Numbered from the stretch's first letter, positions 24,830 to 37,304 are shown. The stretch is DNA of 64,000 nucleotides from Gnetum montanum (GCA_015680685.1 MNCI01030420.1:418018-482017); one strand, 5' to 3'. Program-made: numbers and translations. The notes: a model not told the origin generated them from the letters alone.

Positions 24830-27060
24830 AAGGACCTTTCTCATTGGGCAATTACACTTAGGCTAATTTGGACCATGAAAGATTGATTATTTTATCATTA
24901 TTTTGATGATTTTAAACTTAGAATGTTACCAAATCTTGTTGGAAAGTTTTAACTCTCATAATTTGATGTTTTAATTGTTGATTTCTTATTAAACCTTTGT
25001 GGGAGTTAGAAATTTTTCTAAAAATTTTTCATTAAAAACCTAAGGTTTGTGGCCCTCATAACAAATAGCTTACCTCTAGTAGCTACAAGGTTGAAGAATG
25101 AAGAGAATCAGACAAACGATTAGGAAGATATGACTCTTGGAATGTTTTGGGCTCTAAAAAATTCAAAACTTCCCCTCCCATTTATGAGCAAATGTGAAAA
25201 ATTACTAAGTATTCATGCCTAGTTATAGGTGAGTGGACTCTTGTGTTGATGGGATCTTGTATATGGGGTCTTGTTTATGCATGGGCTCCATTGATGGGTA
25301 CCCATCTATGGAGGCTATTCCCAAAATTTTTCACTTTGAATATCTTGAAAAGCACAAAGAGTTTTCTTATGCGATTTGTGTCTATAGAGAGCTAGAAAAT
25401 CCATGAACATGATAAAATGCTAGAAGAGGGCTTAGAAATTCACAAAATTAGAGAAGTTGATTGAAGACTGAAATTTTAAAGAAAAATGCCTTAAGGAACA
25501 CATAGTTTGATGCATCGATGGGGCACATGAAAGATTTAATTGTCAAAATGCCTAAGGATAAGGAACTTAAATAATCCAACCAAGAGATATGCAAGTGGGT
25601 CCTTCCCATAATAGGGTTATACCATTTTTTCCCTTGCATAACCTCACCTAAGAATTCCATGGTCCCCAAAATTGATTAATAGTTATGAAAAGTTAAGGAC
25701 CAAATCCAAGAATCTACCTAAGAATTTTCACACATCAAACTAAGACATCAAAAAAAAACATGGAAACAACAATGAGGTGAATTATGAAAATCATAGATGG
25801 ATGAAAGAAAAGATGGAATGAGGTTCCTAATCATGGCCACCTGAAGTCCCTTGTGGATCTTATAGTTAAATGACCCAATAAAATCCATCCATAGCCTTGA
25901 TCAAAACCAACCACTTTGAGTGACTTCACATCACCACTCTACGACCAAACCATCCCCTCAAGACACAATAATGCTCCCACAGATCAATCACCATTTCTTA
26001 TTAGAGAAGAAAAGAGAAGTAGGAAGTGAGAAAAAGCCTTAGTTAGAGGGGACCTTTAGGCATGGGTAACATATCTTTCTAGTCACATAACCAATGCTTC
26101 TAGCCCATTATTTTGTCTAAGGGATGTGCTTTGAATTCCCATCATGGTTTTTTTTTTTTTTTGATTTTATGTTTTTATGGATTTTTTGGAATAGAACCAC
26201 ACCAGGCAAAGACTTATTAGCTTCTTACTATTGGTCAACATGGAATGGTATGAAATCACACTTGAAGTCCCCTTGAAGTCACACCCTTTGTAACCCTTTA
26301 AGTAGAGAGGTACATAGAGCATTGAGTCCCCTTGAAGTCACACCCTTTGTAACCCTTTAAATATTTCCCAAGTTTGGAAACTACCAGGGTCACAAGTTCA
26401 TTAGAGTTTCATTGAGGAAAAGGGACCTCATACTTCTAAAACCAAGAAGACCATAGAGTTTGTGAATGGGTGGAAGATGTGGACTCATTGCCTATTCTAG
26501 AAAAAATAAATTGTCTTAGTCATTAGTCATCAAAATTAAAAAATAGAAACCAAACATTAGTAATCAAAAATATTAAGTACAAATTACCATTAGCAAATAG
26601 CTACAACATCACTGTGTTCTATTGGCAACAAAGCACTTTATTTGTACACAAGAAGAAAAATATATTCCAAAATAAAGTAAAATCTAAAATAAATTGTAAA
26701 ATATTCAAGAAAGTTAACACATAGAAACAATGTTATAAAACAAAAATTGGAAAGATAACAAAGTATAAAACAAAAAGGTATAAAAACAAAGAAAGTGCAA
26801 AACAAGAAATTATAAAAAAAAAAAGTAGAAAAACTAAAGAGCCACTTACGTGATTAGCATGGATTGAAATCTCCCCCATGACTAAGTTGAATAAAGGGCA
26901 TCAAAAAGATTAAGTGAGGCTATCCATCCAATGAGGTGTTGCTTGTACTAGCTTCCTTAGGCCCATGGAAATGTTTAACTTGTTGCATGTTGACTAGTTG
27001 TTTTTTGTTTGGGCCCTCAAGTCTATAGATCAACATGATCCCAAAAGGAAAGGTTTTATA
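24830..27060 (-). other. Athila B non-coding stretch between IN and extra ORF
   Basis: No coding sequence is seen. It is A-rich on the plus strand at 26500-26850, with the conserved 'ctcccccatgactaag' block at 26870. The homologous stretch is found in D (61561-63700) and in shortened form in A. A patch at 25245-25320 (gttgatgggatc, ccattgatgggtaccc) echoes in inverted form the signature repeat of this element's own LTR. Confidence 0.65.
26267..26360. repeat. Direct repeat, 35 bp twice, 59 bp apart
   Basis: gtccccttgaagtcacaccc followed by tttgtaaccctttaa occurs at 26267 and again at 26326 without mismatch. Perfect identity in an otherwise strongly diverged element suggests a recent local duplication or an assembly artefact. 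Confidence 0.9.
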
Positions 27061-28145
27061 AATGATATAAGGCCCTTCCCACAATGTTTGAAACTTAGTT
27101 CATTGTGGAACATGTGTGGGGTTCTAGTAAAGGACCTTATCTCTAGGTTGAAATTTGACTTTTCTTATTCTAAGGTCATGGTGCTTTTTATTGAATGTTT
27201 TGTGCACTTCATTTAAGGATAGGGCTACCAATTGATTTCCATCTAGCACATTAAGGATGATCAATCTTTCTTGTTGTGCTAAGCTAAGGTCAAGATCAAG
27301 GTCACAAGCTATTAAAAGTATACAAAGCTTGGATTGAATTAAATGAATTGGTAATTTCCTATACATTAGCTCATAGGGAGAGTAGCCTATAGGGAGTTTC
27401 CATGTTGAGTAGTATGCCTAGAGGGCATCATTAAATTTTGTACTCCAGTCTCTCTTATATTTGCTAATTATTCTCATAAGGATTTTAAAGATTTCCCTCT
27501 TGGTAACCTCTACTTAATCATTGGCTTGGGGCTGGTAGGGTGTTGTTAATTTATGTTTGACCCCAAGTGTTGCATGAGCTTGTGAAAGGTAGTGCCTATA
27601 AAATGAGTACCATTGTTAGAAATTAGTACACATGGCACTTCAAAACTATTTACAACATTTTTTTATACAAACCAAGTAATAATAGATGATGTATAGTTGG
27701 TGATGGCTACTGTTTCCACCTATTTGGTATAATAGTTAATAGTGATTATTATGTATGCCTTTCCATTTTACATGGATGTGATAGGATCCATGAAGTCTAT
27801 GCCCTAGATGTTAAAGGGTTCCAGTGACTAAAACCACTGTCGAGGTCCTTCCATTCGTGCAGTAATCCCACTGTCTTGTTGAAAACATTCATAAGAGTAA
27901 AAGAATTGGTAAAGATTGTTGGCTAGTAATACCTTGCTATCAAGATCTTAATGGCTATGCATCTCCTTGCATAGTGGGCCCCACAAGGACCCTCATGAGC
28001 ATCTTCAAGAATGCATAGTTTATTGACATTAGGGACATACCAATGAACTAGGCCATCAATGCACATATTGTAAATGTGTCCATTGATTTCAATTAAGCAT
28101 TTTGCCTTATGAAGAAACTATTATTTCTTTCAGTGGTTCAAGTCT
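27060..28145 (-). pseudogene. Athila B integrase (degenerate)
   Basis: The minus strand reads a gypsy integrase: the HHCC zinc-binding end shows GAHYARRCIAIKILIARYYWPTIF near 27900-28000, in the style of 'GGHF...KIL..GFYWPT'. The C-terminal block RIRKVKFQPRDKVLY is at 27130-27180. Stops and frameshifts occur throughout. In active elements this enzyme makes the 5-bp staggered cut that is duplicated as ATTTA here. Confidence 0.8.
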
Positions 28146-28329
28146 TGTGGCATCTCTTGATTAAGAAGATAAGTGAGGATGTCATTATACCACTTAGGTT
28201 GAGTGGGCACATATTCATTTATTACACTAGCAAAGAGAAGTTCATTAGAAACTTGATTAGAAAGTGAAATTTGCTCCTTTTTATTATTCCATCATAACCC
28301 AGAAAATCAATCAGTGATCATGTTCTTAG

Positions 28330-29600
28330 TTTCTTTTTGATATACCATTTTAAGGTCAAACTCCTATAAGATCACTAGCCATTGTATGATACTTAAGCTC
28401 ATCATCTGCTTATTCATGAGGAAGTGAATGGCACGATGATCAATGTACAAAAACACTTTGCATCCAAGCACATAGTGCTTGAACTTCTCCAAAGCATACA
28501 CCACTATCATCAACCCTTTTTCTATTGTGGTGTAGTTAAGTTGTGCACCCACAATGTTTCAACTTGTGTTGTGGGTGTGATAAGGATATTTCTAATCATT
28601 TAACTATGTAAGCATAACTTCTAAGGCATAGTTTGATGCATCCATCATGATGTAAAATAAACAAAACCAATTAGATGCTTGTAGAATTAGAGTTTCTACA
28701 AGCTTCTCCTTAAGCTTCTAGAATTCCTTTTCACATTCTTTAGTCCATATGAATGAAACATCCTTCTTTGTAAGCTCGACCAATAGTTTAGCAATCTTAA
28801 AGAAAATTTTTATGAATCACCAGTAGTAGCCAATGTGTTTAAGAAATGACTAGGTATCTTTAATGATTCTCACTTGGCAAGTTATTCCTTAGGTGACCCT
28901 AATATTTTCAAGGTCCGCTTCAATTCCTATTGGTGAGATTCTAAGCCCCAACATAATACCCTCCTAGACCATCAAATGGCTCTTCTACTAATTAAGCTGA
29001 AGATTAGTCTCCACGCATGTTTTAAGCACTTGCTCAAGGTGGTCCAGGGCTTTCTCAAATGTAGTGCCATAGGTGGAGAAGTCATCCATGAAGACTTTCA
29101 CCCTGCTATCAATCTGTTATTGAAAAATACTCAAGACAAGGTGTTGGAAGGTTGCAAGGATATTGCATAGACCAAAAGGCATCTTTTTATATGCAAAATT
29201 CCCCTAGGGACTTGTGAATGTTGTTTTGGCCTGATCCTTTGGCATAATTTGAATCTAGTTATAGCCACTATAACCATCCAAAAAGCTATAATATAAATGC
29301 CTAGAGATAGTATTCAACACCTGGTCCATGAATGAAAATGGAAAATGATCTTTGAATGTTGCCATGTTCAATAGCCTAAAATCAATACACACCTTCCACT
29401 TGCCATCTTTCTTTGGCATAATTACAAGTGGGATCACCCACTCACTATCCTTAATTAGATAAATGAACCTCGCATTGAGGAGTTGTTCAATTTCCTCTTT
29501 GATGATTTACATCAATTTGGGGTTCAGCCATCATTGTGGCTACCTCTTTAGCNCATTTACATCAATTTGGGGTTCAGCCATCATTGTGGCTACCTCTTTA
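28330..29600 (-). pseudogene. Athila B reverse transcriptase and RNase H (degenerate)
   Basis: RT opens with IPLVIMPKKDGKWKVCIDFRLLN and FLDGYSGYN (29255-29437) and continues through a thumb segment to 28700. RNase H follows with LNYTTIEKGLMIVVYALEKF and FLYIDHRAI (28364-28552; family TDH). A lone N at 29553 with a 49-base duplicate on both sides breaks the RT N-terminus and is probably an assembly join. Confidence 0.88.
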
Positions 29601-29602
29601 GC
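29506..29602. repeat. 49-bp duplication flanking a single N (assembly join)
   Basis: atttacatcaatttggggtt through gctacctctttagc occurs directly before and after the N at 29553, identical over its length. Element A has only one copy at the homologous site (9850-9900). This supports an unmerged contig overlap rather than biology. Confidence 0.85.
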
Positions 29603-29724
29603 TTAATGGAAGGATCAGTGTAGATGTAATGCTAGCATATCCTAGGATCAATCCCAAAGAGTTTAGGATATGACCAAGCAAATATTTTTGGCCATTTTTT
29701 AACTACATTTAGTAGATTCTCTTT

Positions 29725-30490
29725 CTATTCAAGAGCAAGGTTGGCATTGATTATTACTGGCTTGCCATTTTTTATGAATGCATACTCCATGCCAGTAGGT
29801 AGATTTTTCAACTCTAAGGAATCTTGTTTAAAATTATCAGGGATTTCCAACTCTTCCCAATAAGTTTCATCATTAGAGAGTTGATGATGGACTTGCTCCA
29901 ATTCATCCATTCCTTGAACATAGGCACATTTTAAACTCTTAGTTAATTCCATGCAAAGTGTGCTACTTTCAAGATCAATTATCAACAACTAGGTGCCCTC
30001 ATGCTTTGTGGCTACTGTGTATAGCCACTTTTAGATTTCAAATTCATCTACATACTATCTACATGTTTTGATTAATGTGGTTTTGATAGACCATAACTTC
30101 TACACATAGTTGCACCTTGTATTTTTGTATGTGATGTATGGAACTCCTTTCTTCTTGATCTTTCTAAAAGAATTTTTCTTGAAAATATTTAGGGAAAGAT
30201 CTTTGATGCTAATTTGTGTAACAATGCTCAACCAAGCCCTTTCCATGATGATTGGAAAATTGCCCTTGCAGGTGTCAACCTTGATCACTAGAAGATTAGC
30301 AAGATAGGACCACCCATAGACAGTGGTCACAATGTCCTTCAAAAATCCCAAGAGAACAATGATGAACTGATCTACCAATTCTAAAAAAAATGTTTCTCTT
30401 CATGAGAGGAGGCAAGTTCCAAGCTTTTTACATTTTGTGAGAAATTAGATTAACACCAAAACCTAAATCAAGAAGAGCCTTACACAACTC
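29725..30490 (-). pseudogene. Athila B protease and linker (degenerate)
   Basis: The minus strand shows CKALLDLGFGVNLIS near 30450-30485 (aspartic protease active site D-S-G, here D-L-G), then VDQFIIVLLGFLKDIVTTVYGW, and NFPIIMERAWLS near 30230-30260 (family 'P.ILGRPWL'). It is followed by a linker with WEELEIPDN. This retroviral-type aspartic protease would process the polyprotein. Active-site Ser is lost. Confidence 0.75.
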
Positions 30491-30499
30491 ACTTCCAAT

Positions 30500-33033
30500 A
30501 ATCTACAAGTACATGAGGGGACTTCTAGGATTAGCTCTTTTCCTAGAAAGGTTGCTAGCCTTGATCCAATTGGATACAACATGGATTAACATGACTATGT
30601 GGATCTTGGGAGGTGTTTGGTTTGAAGGGTTCTTGAAAGGAATAAATGCAGAGGATGAAGGAGACATAGGACAATGAACTACATGAGTTGATGAGGGCTT
30701 TGTAGGACTATTGATTTGGAAGATTGATCTTTTATGAGATCTAGTTTCCAAACCACTCAATTGAAGAACCAATTGTAAGTTAATAGACTTGGTAGCATTA
30801 TGTTGTTGCGAGTGTGTGGAAATCTCACCTTGTATGGATGGAGTAGGCAGCAATTGGGTTGAGGGAGGAGGAACATGTGCTGAAGGATGAGGATGATAAG
30901 GGTATGAGAAATCCCATCTAGGATATGAAGAATGAGTTTTGTAGTAGTCTGGATGATAGTAGTGATGTTTGAATGAGTCATGATTGAAAGATTCATGTAG
31001 AGACATGGGTTGCTAAACATAGTACCCATATGGGTTAGGCTATGTGTAAGGGTATTGTTGCCTAGGTGGTGGCATCCTCCACAACCATGGATGTTGTCAC
31101 TAATGATACTACTCATATGGTTGTGGTGGAGCTCCACTTGGATAATAAGCTTGTTGTTGGTAGAATTTCCTAGGATTTCCTTGAGGATAAGGTAATCTTT
31201 TGGGTGCTTGCCTTCTTTCCAACTTAGGATTTAGAGCATCCATCCCAGATTTCTGCATGTGTGACACAACAAGGCAATATCCCTTAGAATGTTCATATTG
31301 GTAGATTTCACACCCACCATGATCATCTAATTTTAACTCTATAACCTCTTCTACTACAACAGCTTTGCCCTTACCCCTTTGGTAGGCACGTTTATCTCTC
31401 TTTCTTCTCTTGCAATCACGATTACTACCTTACTCTTTGGATTCTTTTGTAATTTTTAGAGTGGTTTAGGATTTTTCATCTAGATATTTCCACATTTTAT
31501 CTACCTTGGCCAAAATTTTAGAAACATAGTTTTGAATTGGCAAGGGTTTTTGTTGCACCACTTCATCAAGTGATGCCTTTCCTTCACTATCACAAAATCA
31601 GACTTCCCTCTTTCTAATGGAAAAATCTTGATTATATTCTTAAGAACTTTTCTATTTCCTCAATTCACCTTCTTCTTTTGCAACCTGGTCAATTAGCCTT
31701 TGAATTCAATGGGCTCAAAGTTCTGACAATCTCCCTTGGGCATAGATACTATCAATTCTCCTCATTTCTGATCAAAGCCCATCTATGATATGGTGAAGGT
31801 GATCCTACTGAGAATAACCATGGCCAAGACATTTGTGAAAAAGGGAATAATACCTACCAATGGCTACATTCAATTTAATGTCTTCCTTATTGCTAGCCTT
31901 AGATTTGCTTTCTAAAATTGGGCACTATGGAGTACATTTGATATTTATCAATGAATAGCTCAAGCATCGTACTCCATGTTTGAATTGATTCTAGCTCCAA
32001 AGAGTAGTACCAACTTTTTGCTTCTTTTGTGAGTGTCCTAGAAAATACCTTAAGTTATTGCCAATCATTCTTGATGTTTTTGTAAGACACAAGCATCATG
32101 AAAGACTTGAAGATGAATCTATAAATCTAAGTTATATTTCCCTTCAAATCTAGGGATATTGTTCATATCCAACCTCTTGATTTTGCTATCTTTTACATGC
32201 TAAGTTAGAATTTTGATTGTCTTTGCAATGTTTAGCATGCTTTGAGTTGCAAGTAAAGGTTCATCATCATCATGATTTAGATGATGCCTATGATTTCATA
32301 TATTATCCCTTCATTCATGGAAATCAATGTTGTCCCACTATCCACCTTCATCATGATTTCATCATTTGTAGCATTGTCTAGATTTAGAGGAGGAAGAAGA
32401 AGATGTAGCTGAAGAGGATAAAGAGGGAGGCAGACTACCACCACCATGGTGTATACCACATCCTCTTCACTTTTTATAGCCATGATCATTAGTTTTATCA
32501 TCATCATGATGCTTGCCTGAGCCCCTACCATGACTCCCACTTTTTCTTAAACCCAAATTGTTGATAGTGGACTATAAATTTGGGTTCAAGCCCCCTTCAC
32601 TAGAGTCAAGGGGTGGAGAATCCTCATGTTGAGAATTCCCAAAGGGAGGATCCTCATTATCTTTTTGGTTTAGCAAGAACAAGGGGTTAGTGGACCATTT
32701 CCCCTTCATAGCTTCATGGTGCTTCTTCTAGTGTTGATCTCTTTTGTGTTGTGTTTCTGTGGAACAATAGTCTCAATAGTCATGATTCTACACAATGTAC
32801 TCTTTGTGAAGATCCTGTATGTCCAACCTCTTAAGAGTTTGGAGCAACATCCTAGGAACAAATTGGTCAAGTTGCAACACAACATTGTCCTCCATGTCTC
32901 TCCACCATAGCTATTCATCCTAATGTAGGATGAAGGTGAATTTGGATAGAAACTCATCTAGATGAGTGTACACCACTTTGAATTCCTGGGGCACTAGTGG
33001 TTTTGATTCATCATGTCTGTGAGAAGAAGACAT
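30500..33033 (-). pseudogene. Athila B gag (degenerate)
   Basis: The ATG at 33033 (MSSSHRHDESKPLVPQ) matches that of element A. A Gln/Pro/His-rich C-terminal part (HPHPSAHVPPPSTQLLPTPS) lies at 30850-30930, just before the protease. Between them the gag body is broken by many stops. An acidic/serine low-complexity patch at 32380-32450 corresponds to the serine run in element A. Confidence 0.75.
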
Positions 33034-33177
33034 TTTGGATTAAAAGAAAAATTTAGTGTGCTTTAATTATAATAATAATTATTCATATTTTTCAAATGAT
33101 TGCAAGTTTAGGATTCATTCCAAAAATCTTAAATAATATTTACTATGTCCTAAATAGCACACTTGTCAAACTACAAG

Positions 33178-33196
33178 TCCCCAACAATGGTACTAA
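33178..33196 (-). other. Athila B primer-binding site (tRNA-Asp type, decayed)
   Basis: The minus strand reads TTAGTACCATTGTTGGGGA directly inside the 5' LTR. Against the known tRNA-Asp complement TGGCGCCGTTGCCGGGGA every difference is a C/T or G/A transition. Confidence 0.85.
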
Positions 33197-34066
33197 TGAT
33201 GAGTGATGAGTAATCCCTATGCCCAACCATAAAAATCACTAAGCATTCATGTGTAATCCAATCGAGTTATATGGACTTATAGCCTTCTAAGTACACTAGT
33301 TTCTAGGAAGTGAAACTAACTATTGCAATAGTTGTCTTCCTGATTACACTTCTGAAATGCAAAGGTATGGTTACGTGCAATTGAGATGTATGATTTTTAT
33401 CATTTTTTGTGTTTTATGTTTGAAGTTTCCTAAGAATAAAGAGTAATGAATGAAGATATTTAATTGCTAATGTAATCTAATAACTAGCTAACACTTAACT
33501 AATCCTAACATAAGCATTTGTTTCCACTTTCTGTATACATTTTGAACACATTTAACACTACAAGATTACCAAACATTAAGCATTACATGTATGCTTAAAG
33601 TGGTTGTACTTACTTGATTAATTAATCACTATATAATCTATCTTAATCTAGCTTAATTTAGCTATCTTAATTACTTTAATTACTTAAAGAATTAAAGAAA
33701 ATTTCTTAAAATATTAAATGCATAAAGAAAATAGTTAATTTATTTGAAAGTACTGTAAGGTTTATTAGAAAGCTCATCTTTATATCTGCATACACTATAG
33801 TGCTAAGGTATAATAGTTCTTGAATAAAGATACATACACTCTTTGACTCCTATTGCAAGCACTTAGAAAAATATTCTTTCAAGTTGGAAAATTGCTAGAG
33901 CTTCACTACAACTATGAGACTTATTCTATAAATGCAATTGGTGAGCATGTATTTATAGGCGAAATAGAAAGCCTCGTCGATGGTATGCATCAATGGGTCA
34001 AATTGTACATTGACAGGGTCACATCAATGGGATCCTATTGACATAGCCAATGAAGACATTTCATCA
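33197..34066 (-). repeat. Athila B 5' LTR (right, 870 bp)
   Basis: It begins TGATGAGTGATGAGTA, ends ATTTCATCA, and aligns over its whole length with 20808-21688. Its outer end is flanked by the ATTTA target copy. Confidence 0.93.
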
Positions 34067-34071
34067 ATTTA

Positions 34072-36604
34072 TGATCCATTTAATCTTAATTGTTGTCTTA
34101 TAACATTCAACACTAGCCCTTGGACCTAATCGATTATGTACCATATGTTAGAAGTTTTATTTATTAAAACTTTTATGCATGCTAGATCTTATATAAATTT
34201 TAATATTTACTAATTAATTTCAAAAAGGGACCACCACTTGAAGTGGTTATAAGATCATTTCTCAAGTTGTAACTCTTGGGTTTGACCCTAGGCATAGCCA
34301 CTCAAAAGAAGTTAGGCTTTCACTCATACATCATCCCTCCTAGGATTCCACCTTGTAGGGGATGAGCATTAAGCCTCTAGGTGATGATCCTTTACTAATG
34401 AATTACACAAATTGATTTTCATTTTTTATTTTTTGCATTTTTGAGAGATTCATATAAGGACATTTTTGCTTACCTATGAACTTGTTGATTTTTTTCCCAT
34501 CTATGAAGGGTTTTTATGATAATTCTAAATCATACCTTATTTTTATTGTATTCATGGATTCAAAGGGTTTCAGAATTATTGATGTCCTTCGATATCATCT
34601 TAACTAATCATATTTATGATATTAAAGGATTTCTAAATTCATTGAAGATCTTTAATTTCTTTATAGTTTATTGTGTTGGAAATATCACATTTTTGTTATT
34701 TTGAGAGTTGTCTCTAACATTGTAGTTTTTTTCTTCTAAGTTGGATAAATATTTGGCTTTCACATTCATACCTTGTAGGGGAATTTCACTTTCTACCATG
34801 TTGGATCAACCATAATACCTTGTAGGGAAAATTCACTTTTTGTTATGCTAGGTCAACAAATTATGACTTGTGGGGAAATTTTGCTTCCTACCATGCTAGG
34901 CCATGCAATGATATCTTGTAGTGATGAACTATTGGACTAGGTCTTCCATCATTCACCATACCTTACAAAAGAAGTATGCCTATGCAAGAGATTAATCTTA
35001 ATTAACCACATGTCAAACTATCAATTAATGTTTGGTTATTAAGCAAAAGATGTATTTGAATTTTGGTGGATTGATGGTTAAATGTAGATTTTTTTGGATG
35101 TAATAAGATTTGAAAGAATTTTCTATTTGGTAGATTGTTGGAAACCCAATATATCAAATGATGTGGGTGGCCCAACTAAGAAAACCCTTCTTTTTTTTCT
35201 ATTTTGTAGTTGCAATATCTTCATTATCCAAATGAGTTTTGGGTTGATCATAGGCTTGTTAGAATACTCATTTTGCAACTTATAAGCTTTTTATATTTCA
35301 AAAGAATTTGATTTTATTTAGTCATTCAAATGTAGCCTAAAAAAGAGGTATGGAATAAAACTATTTAGTGTTCAAAATAGAAATTGTTATTTTGTAAGAT
35401 GAATATATCTATGATTCAAGAGAGTTATAGTGTAAGTGAATGCTTAATACAAAGCTATTTCAAAATATACCTACTTGTAAAGTTTGAAATTAATTTGAGT
35501 TCATTTTCTAGTTAAAATCTGTTATATAAAAGTAGCCTTGAACATGATTGTTCAACTTCTTTGATTAATGAGAATTGCTAAATATGATGAACTGATGATG
35601 AATGAACTTGTAACGAGTTAATTGTGAAATTATGAATGGGATTGTAGATGATAAATGGGATATGGAATCATGGGATAAACTTTGGAATTGCTAATATGAG
35701 GATTGATGACTGAAATTTGATGAATGATAATTGAGGATAAATTAAAAACAATGATAAAGTAATGGGATGAATTCAAAAAATTCCATAATATTTTTAATGT
35801 TCCTTCTTTAGCATTAATTTGCATCAATGGAATCAATTTCTTGTCTTACAAACATGATTTTTCCATATATTTATAGTTAAATGATGGGCCCATAATAGAA
35901 TATGATGGAACAAGCCCATTTTATGAAAAATTAGGTTAGAAATTCAAGAGACGAGAAATTGGGACTATTCTCTAATTACATCTACCTATTAATTTTTAAT
36001 AAAATAAAAATAAATTTATCTTTTTCATTGATGTGATGGCAAAGTGAAAATTTATCTTTTTTTCTTGTTCATCTTATTGAACACATGGAGCATAACACAC
36101 TATTCCTAACATTAACATGGTGGTGGGATCTTTTATGGATTCTTGGATACTAATTGTCACATTCCTATTCCCAAATACAATCTTTTCATAATAAAGATGG
36201 CGTTAGTTTGTAATAATTGGCATAACTTTAGAGGTAACCTTTAAGGACTTGACTTGAGGTATTTATACCTAGAAATTCAAGGTCGTGCCAGAATGGAGTT
36301 GTAAATTTGATAAAGGAAAGTAATGTATGTTAGGTGAAGTAGGACATGAAGGTGACTAGCCATCTCTTCTAGCCAAGTATAGGCCTAATCATGATGGTAG
36401 TGTTGGATTGTCTCTAAGGAATATATGCTAAAGTAATATAACCCCAAGAAACCCTTAAAGCATGATCCAAATACACCATTTCTACATTAATAAAGTTTTG
36501 GTTTTCATTTACTTCTACATTTTCTCTATCATGTTCATCATGCGTAATGTCAAATGTTATGTATATTTGACATTTACCATTACATCTGGAAATGGGATGT
36601 CACA
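34072..36604. other. Unassigned region, probably including an LTR of a chromovirus-type element
   Basis: No coding sequence is recognised. The right end (36590-36620) looks like an LTR end followed by a tRNA-iMet primer-binding site. A TATA-like tatataaaag at 35522-35531 would fit as its promoter. The LTR start was not found. 34230-34250 holds the inverted repeat ACCACTT-G-AAGTGGT. Confidence 0.45.
34766..34925. repeat. About 47-bp tandem repeat, three copies plus a partial
   Basis: Units start at about 34770, 34817, 34865 and 34912 with 'accttgtagggg', followed by 'aatttcactttctaccatg' and a 'taggtcaac'-like end. Similarity between units is moderate, so the array is old. Confidence 0.8.
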
Positions 36605-36620
36605 ATTGATATTAGAGTAT
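36605..36620 (+). other. Decayed tRNA-iMet primer-binding site after an LTR end
   Basis: TTGATATTAGAGTATA follows gggatgtcacaa. The usual site TTGGTATCAGAGC with G-to-A and C-to-T changes gives this, and many plant gypsy LTRs end 'GATGTTACA'. No gag follows; after about 235 bp the Tat element starts. Confidence 0.45.
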
Positions 36621-36856
36621 ACCACAATCTAAAGTTAATTAAAATCAAGGATCAACTACAATCTAGTTGTGAATCACAAGCCATGATCTAGGAAGAATCG
36701 TGAATCATTATCAAGTACACATTATGTCCAAGATGAATCATGCTAATCAAGAAGATAGCTTTCTAATAACTTTCATGGATATCAACGACTAGACTTTGAT
36801 GAGATCCAACAACATAGTAATAAGGTACACCACAATCTAGGGAGAATTGTAAATCA

Positions 36857-37194
36857 TGTTTCTAACTACACTTTGCTTTATCTCTTGTCTGTTGTCTTGT
36901 TTTGCATCATTTTTTGTTTTATTCACCTTTACACATTACATCGCGTTACTGTTGCATTTTTTACAATTTATTTTCTATTTTATTTACTTTCAAGCATTAT
37001 CTCACATTTTGCATTATTTATGTTGCAAAAGGCTATATTGACATCGATATAAGTCCCTGTCTAATCAACCAGACCATTCAGGGCACCCTGTGTTCGCACA
37101 CACCCAACACAGCCCTCCCACGAATACGAGGTTGAAACTATCATGTCCATTGACCCCCGGTGTTTTCCAACCGTCGACGTTTTCGGTTGCTACA
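36857..37194 (+). repeat. Tat C 5' LTR, surviving 338-bp 3' part
   Basis: It is identical in length to 53946-54283. Both start TGTTTCTAAC and end GCTACA. Upstream flanks of the two copies are unrelated. The LTR TATA box seen before the right copy has no counterpart here, so this is likely the R-U5 end of a longer LTR. Confidence 0.85.
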
Positions 37195-37222
37195 GTTTTC
37201 TAGCGCTAGAAGGAAGATCTTT
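37195..37222 (+). other. Tat C primer-binding-site position
   Basis: gttttctagcgctagaagg directly follows the LTR end. It contains the palindrome CTAGCGCTAG and resembles the 'TGGCGC.AGAAGGAG' type sites seen in some plant gypsy elements. I cannot name the tRNA with confidence. Confidence 0.5.
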
Positions 37223-37304
37223 TGGTGCCTTTTCCAAGTATCATGGTAGTTTTGTGAGCCTTCTACACCCTAGTACACATGAGCATAAATGCAACACCCT
37301 CTTG

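Larger units (their letters stand above)
20808..34066 (-). mobile_element. Athila-lineage LTR retrotransposon B, 13.3 kb, with target duplication
   Basis: LTRs at 20808-21688 and 33197-34066 begin TGATGAG and end TTCATCA. ATTTA occurs directly outside both ends (20803-20807 and 34067-34071), a perfect 5-bp target duplication. The minus-strand order is 5' LTR, primer-binding site, gag, PR, RT, RH, IN, non-coding stretch, extra ORF, polypurine tract, 3' LTR. The two LTRs differ at 18 of about 122 aligned bases in the stretch I counted (20880-21000 against 33270-33390), so the insertion is old. This is the most complete Athila copy here, but all ORFs carry stops. Confidence 0.95.

Noticed and set aside
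36857-37194. A complete 338-bp LTR
   Set aside because: There is no polypurine tract before the right copy, no matching target duplication, and a TATA box lies upstream of the right copy. It is treated as a truncated LTR.
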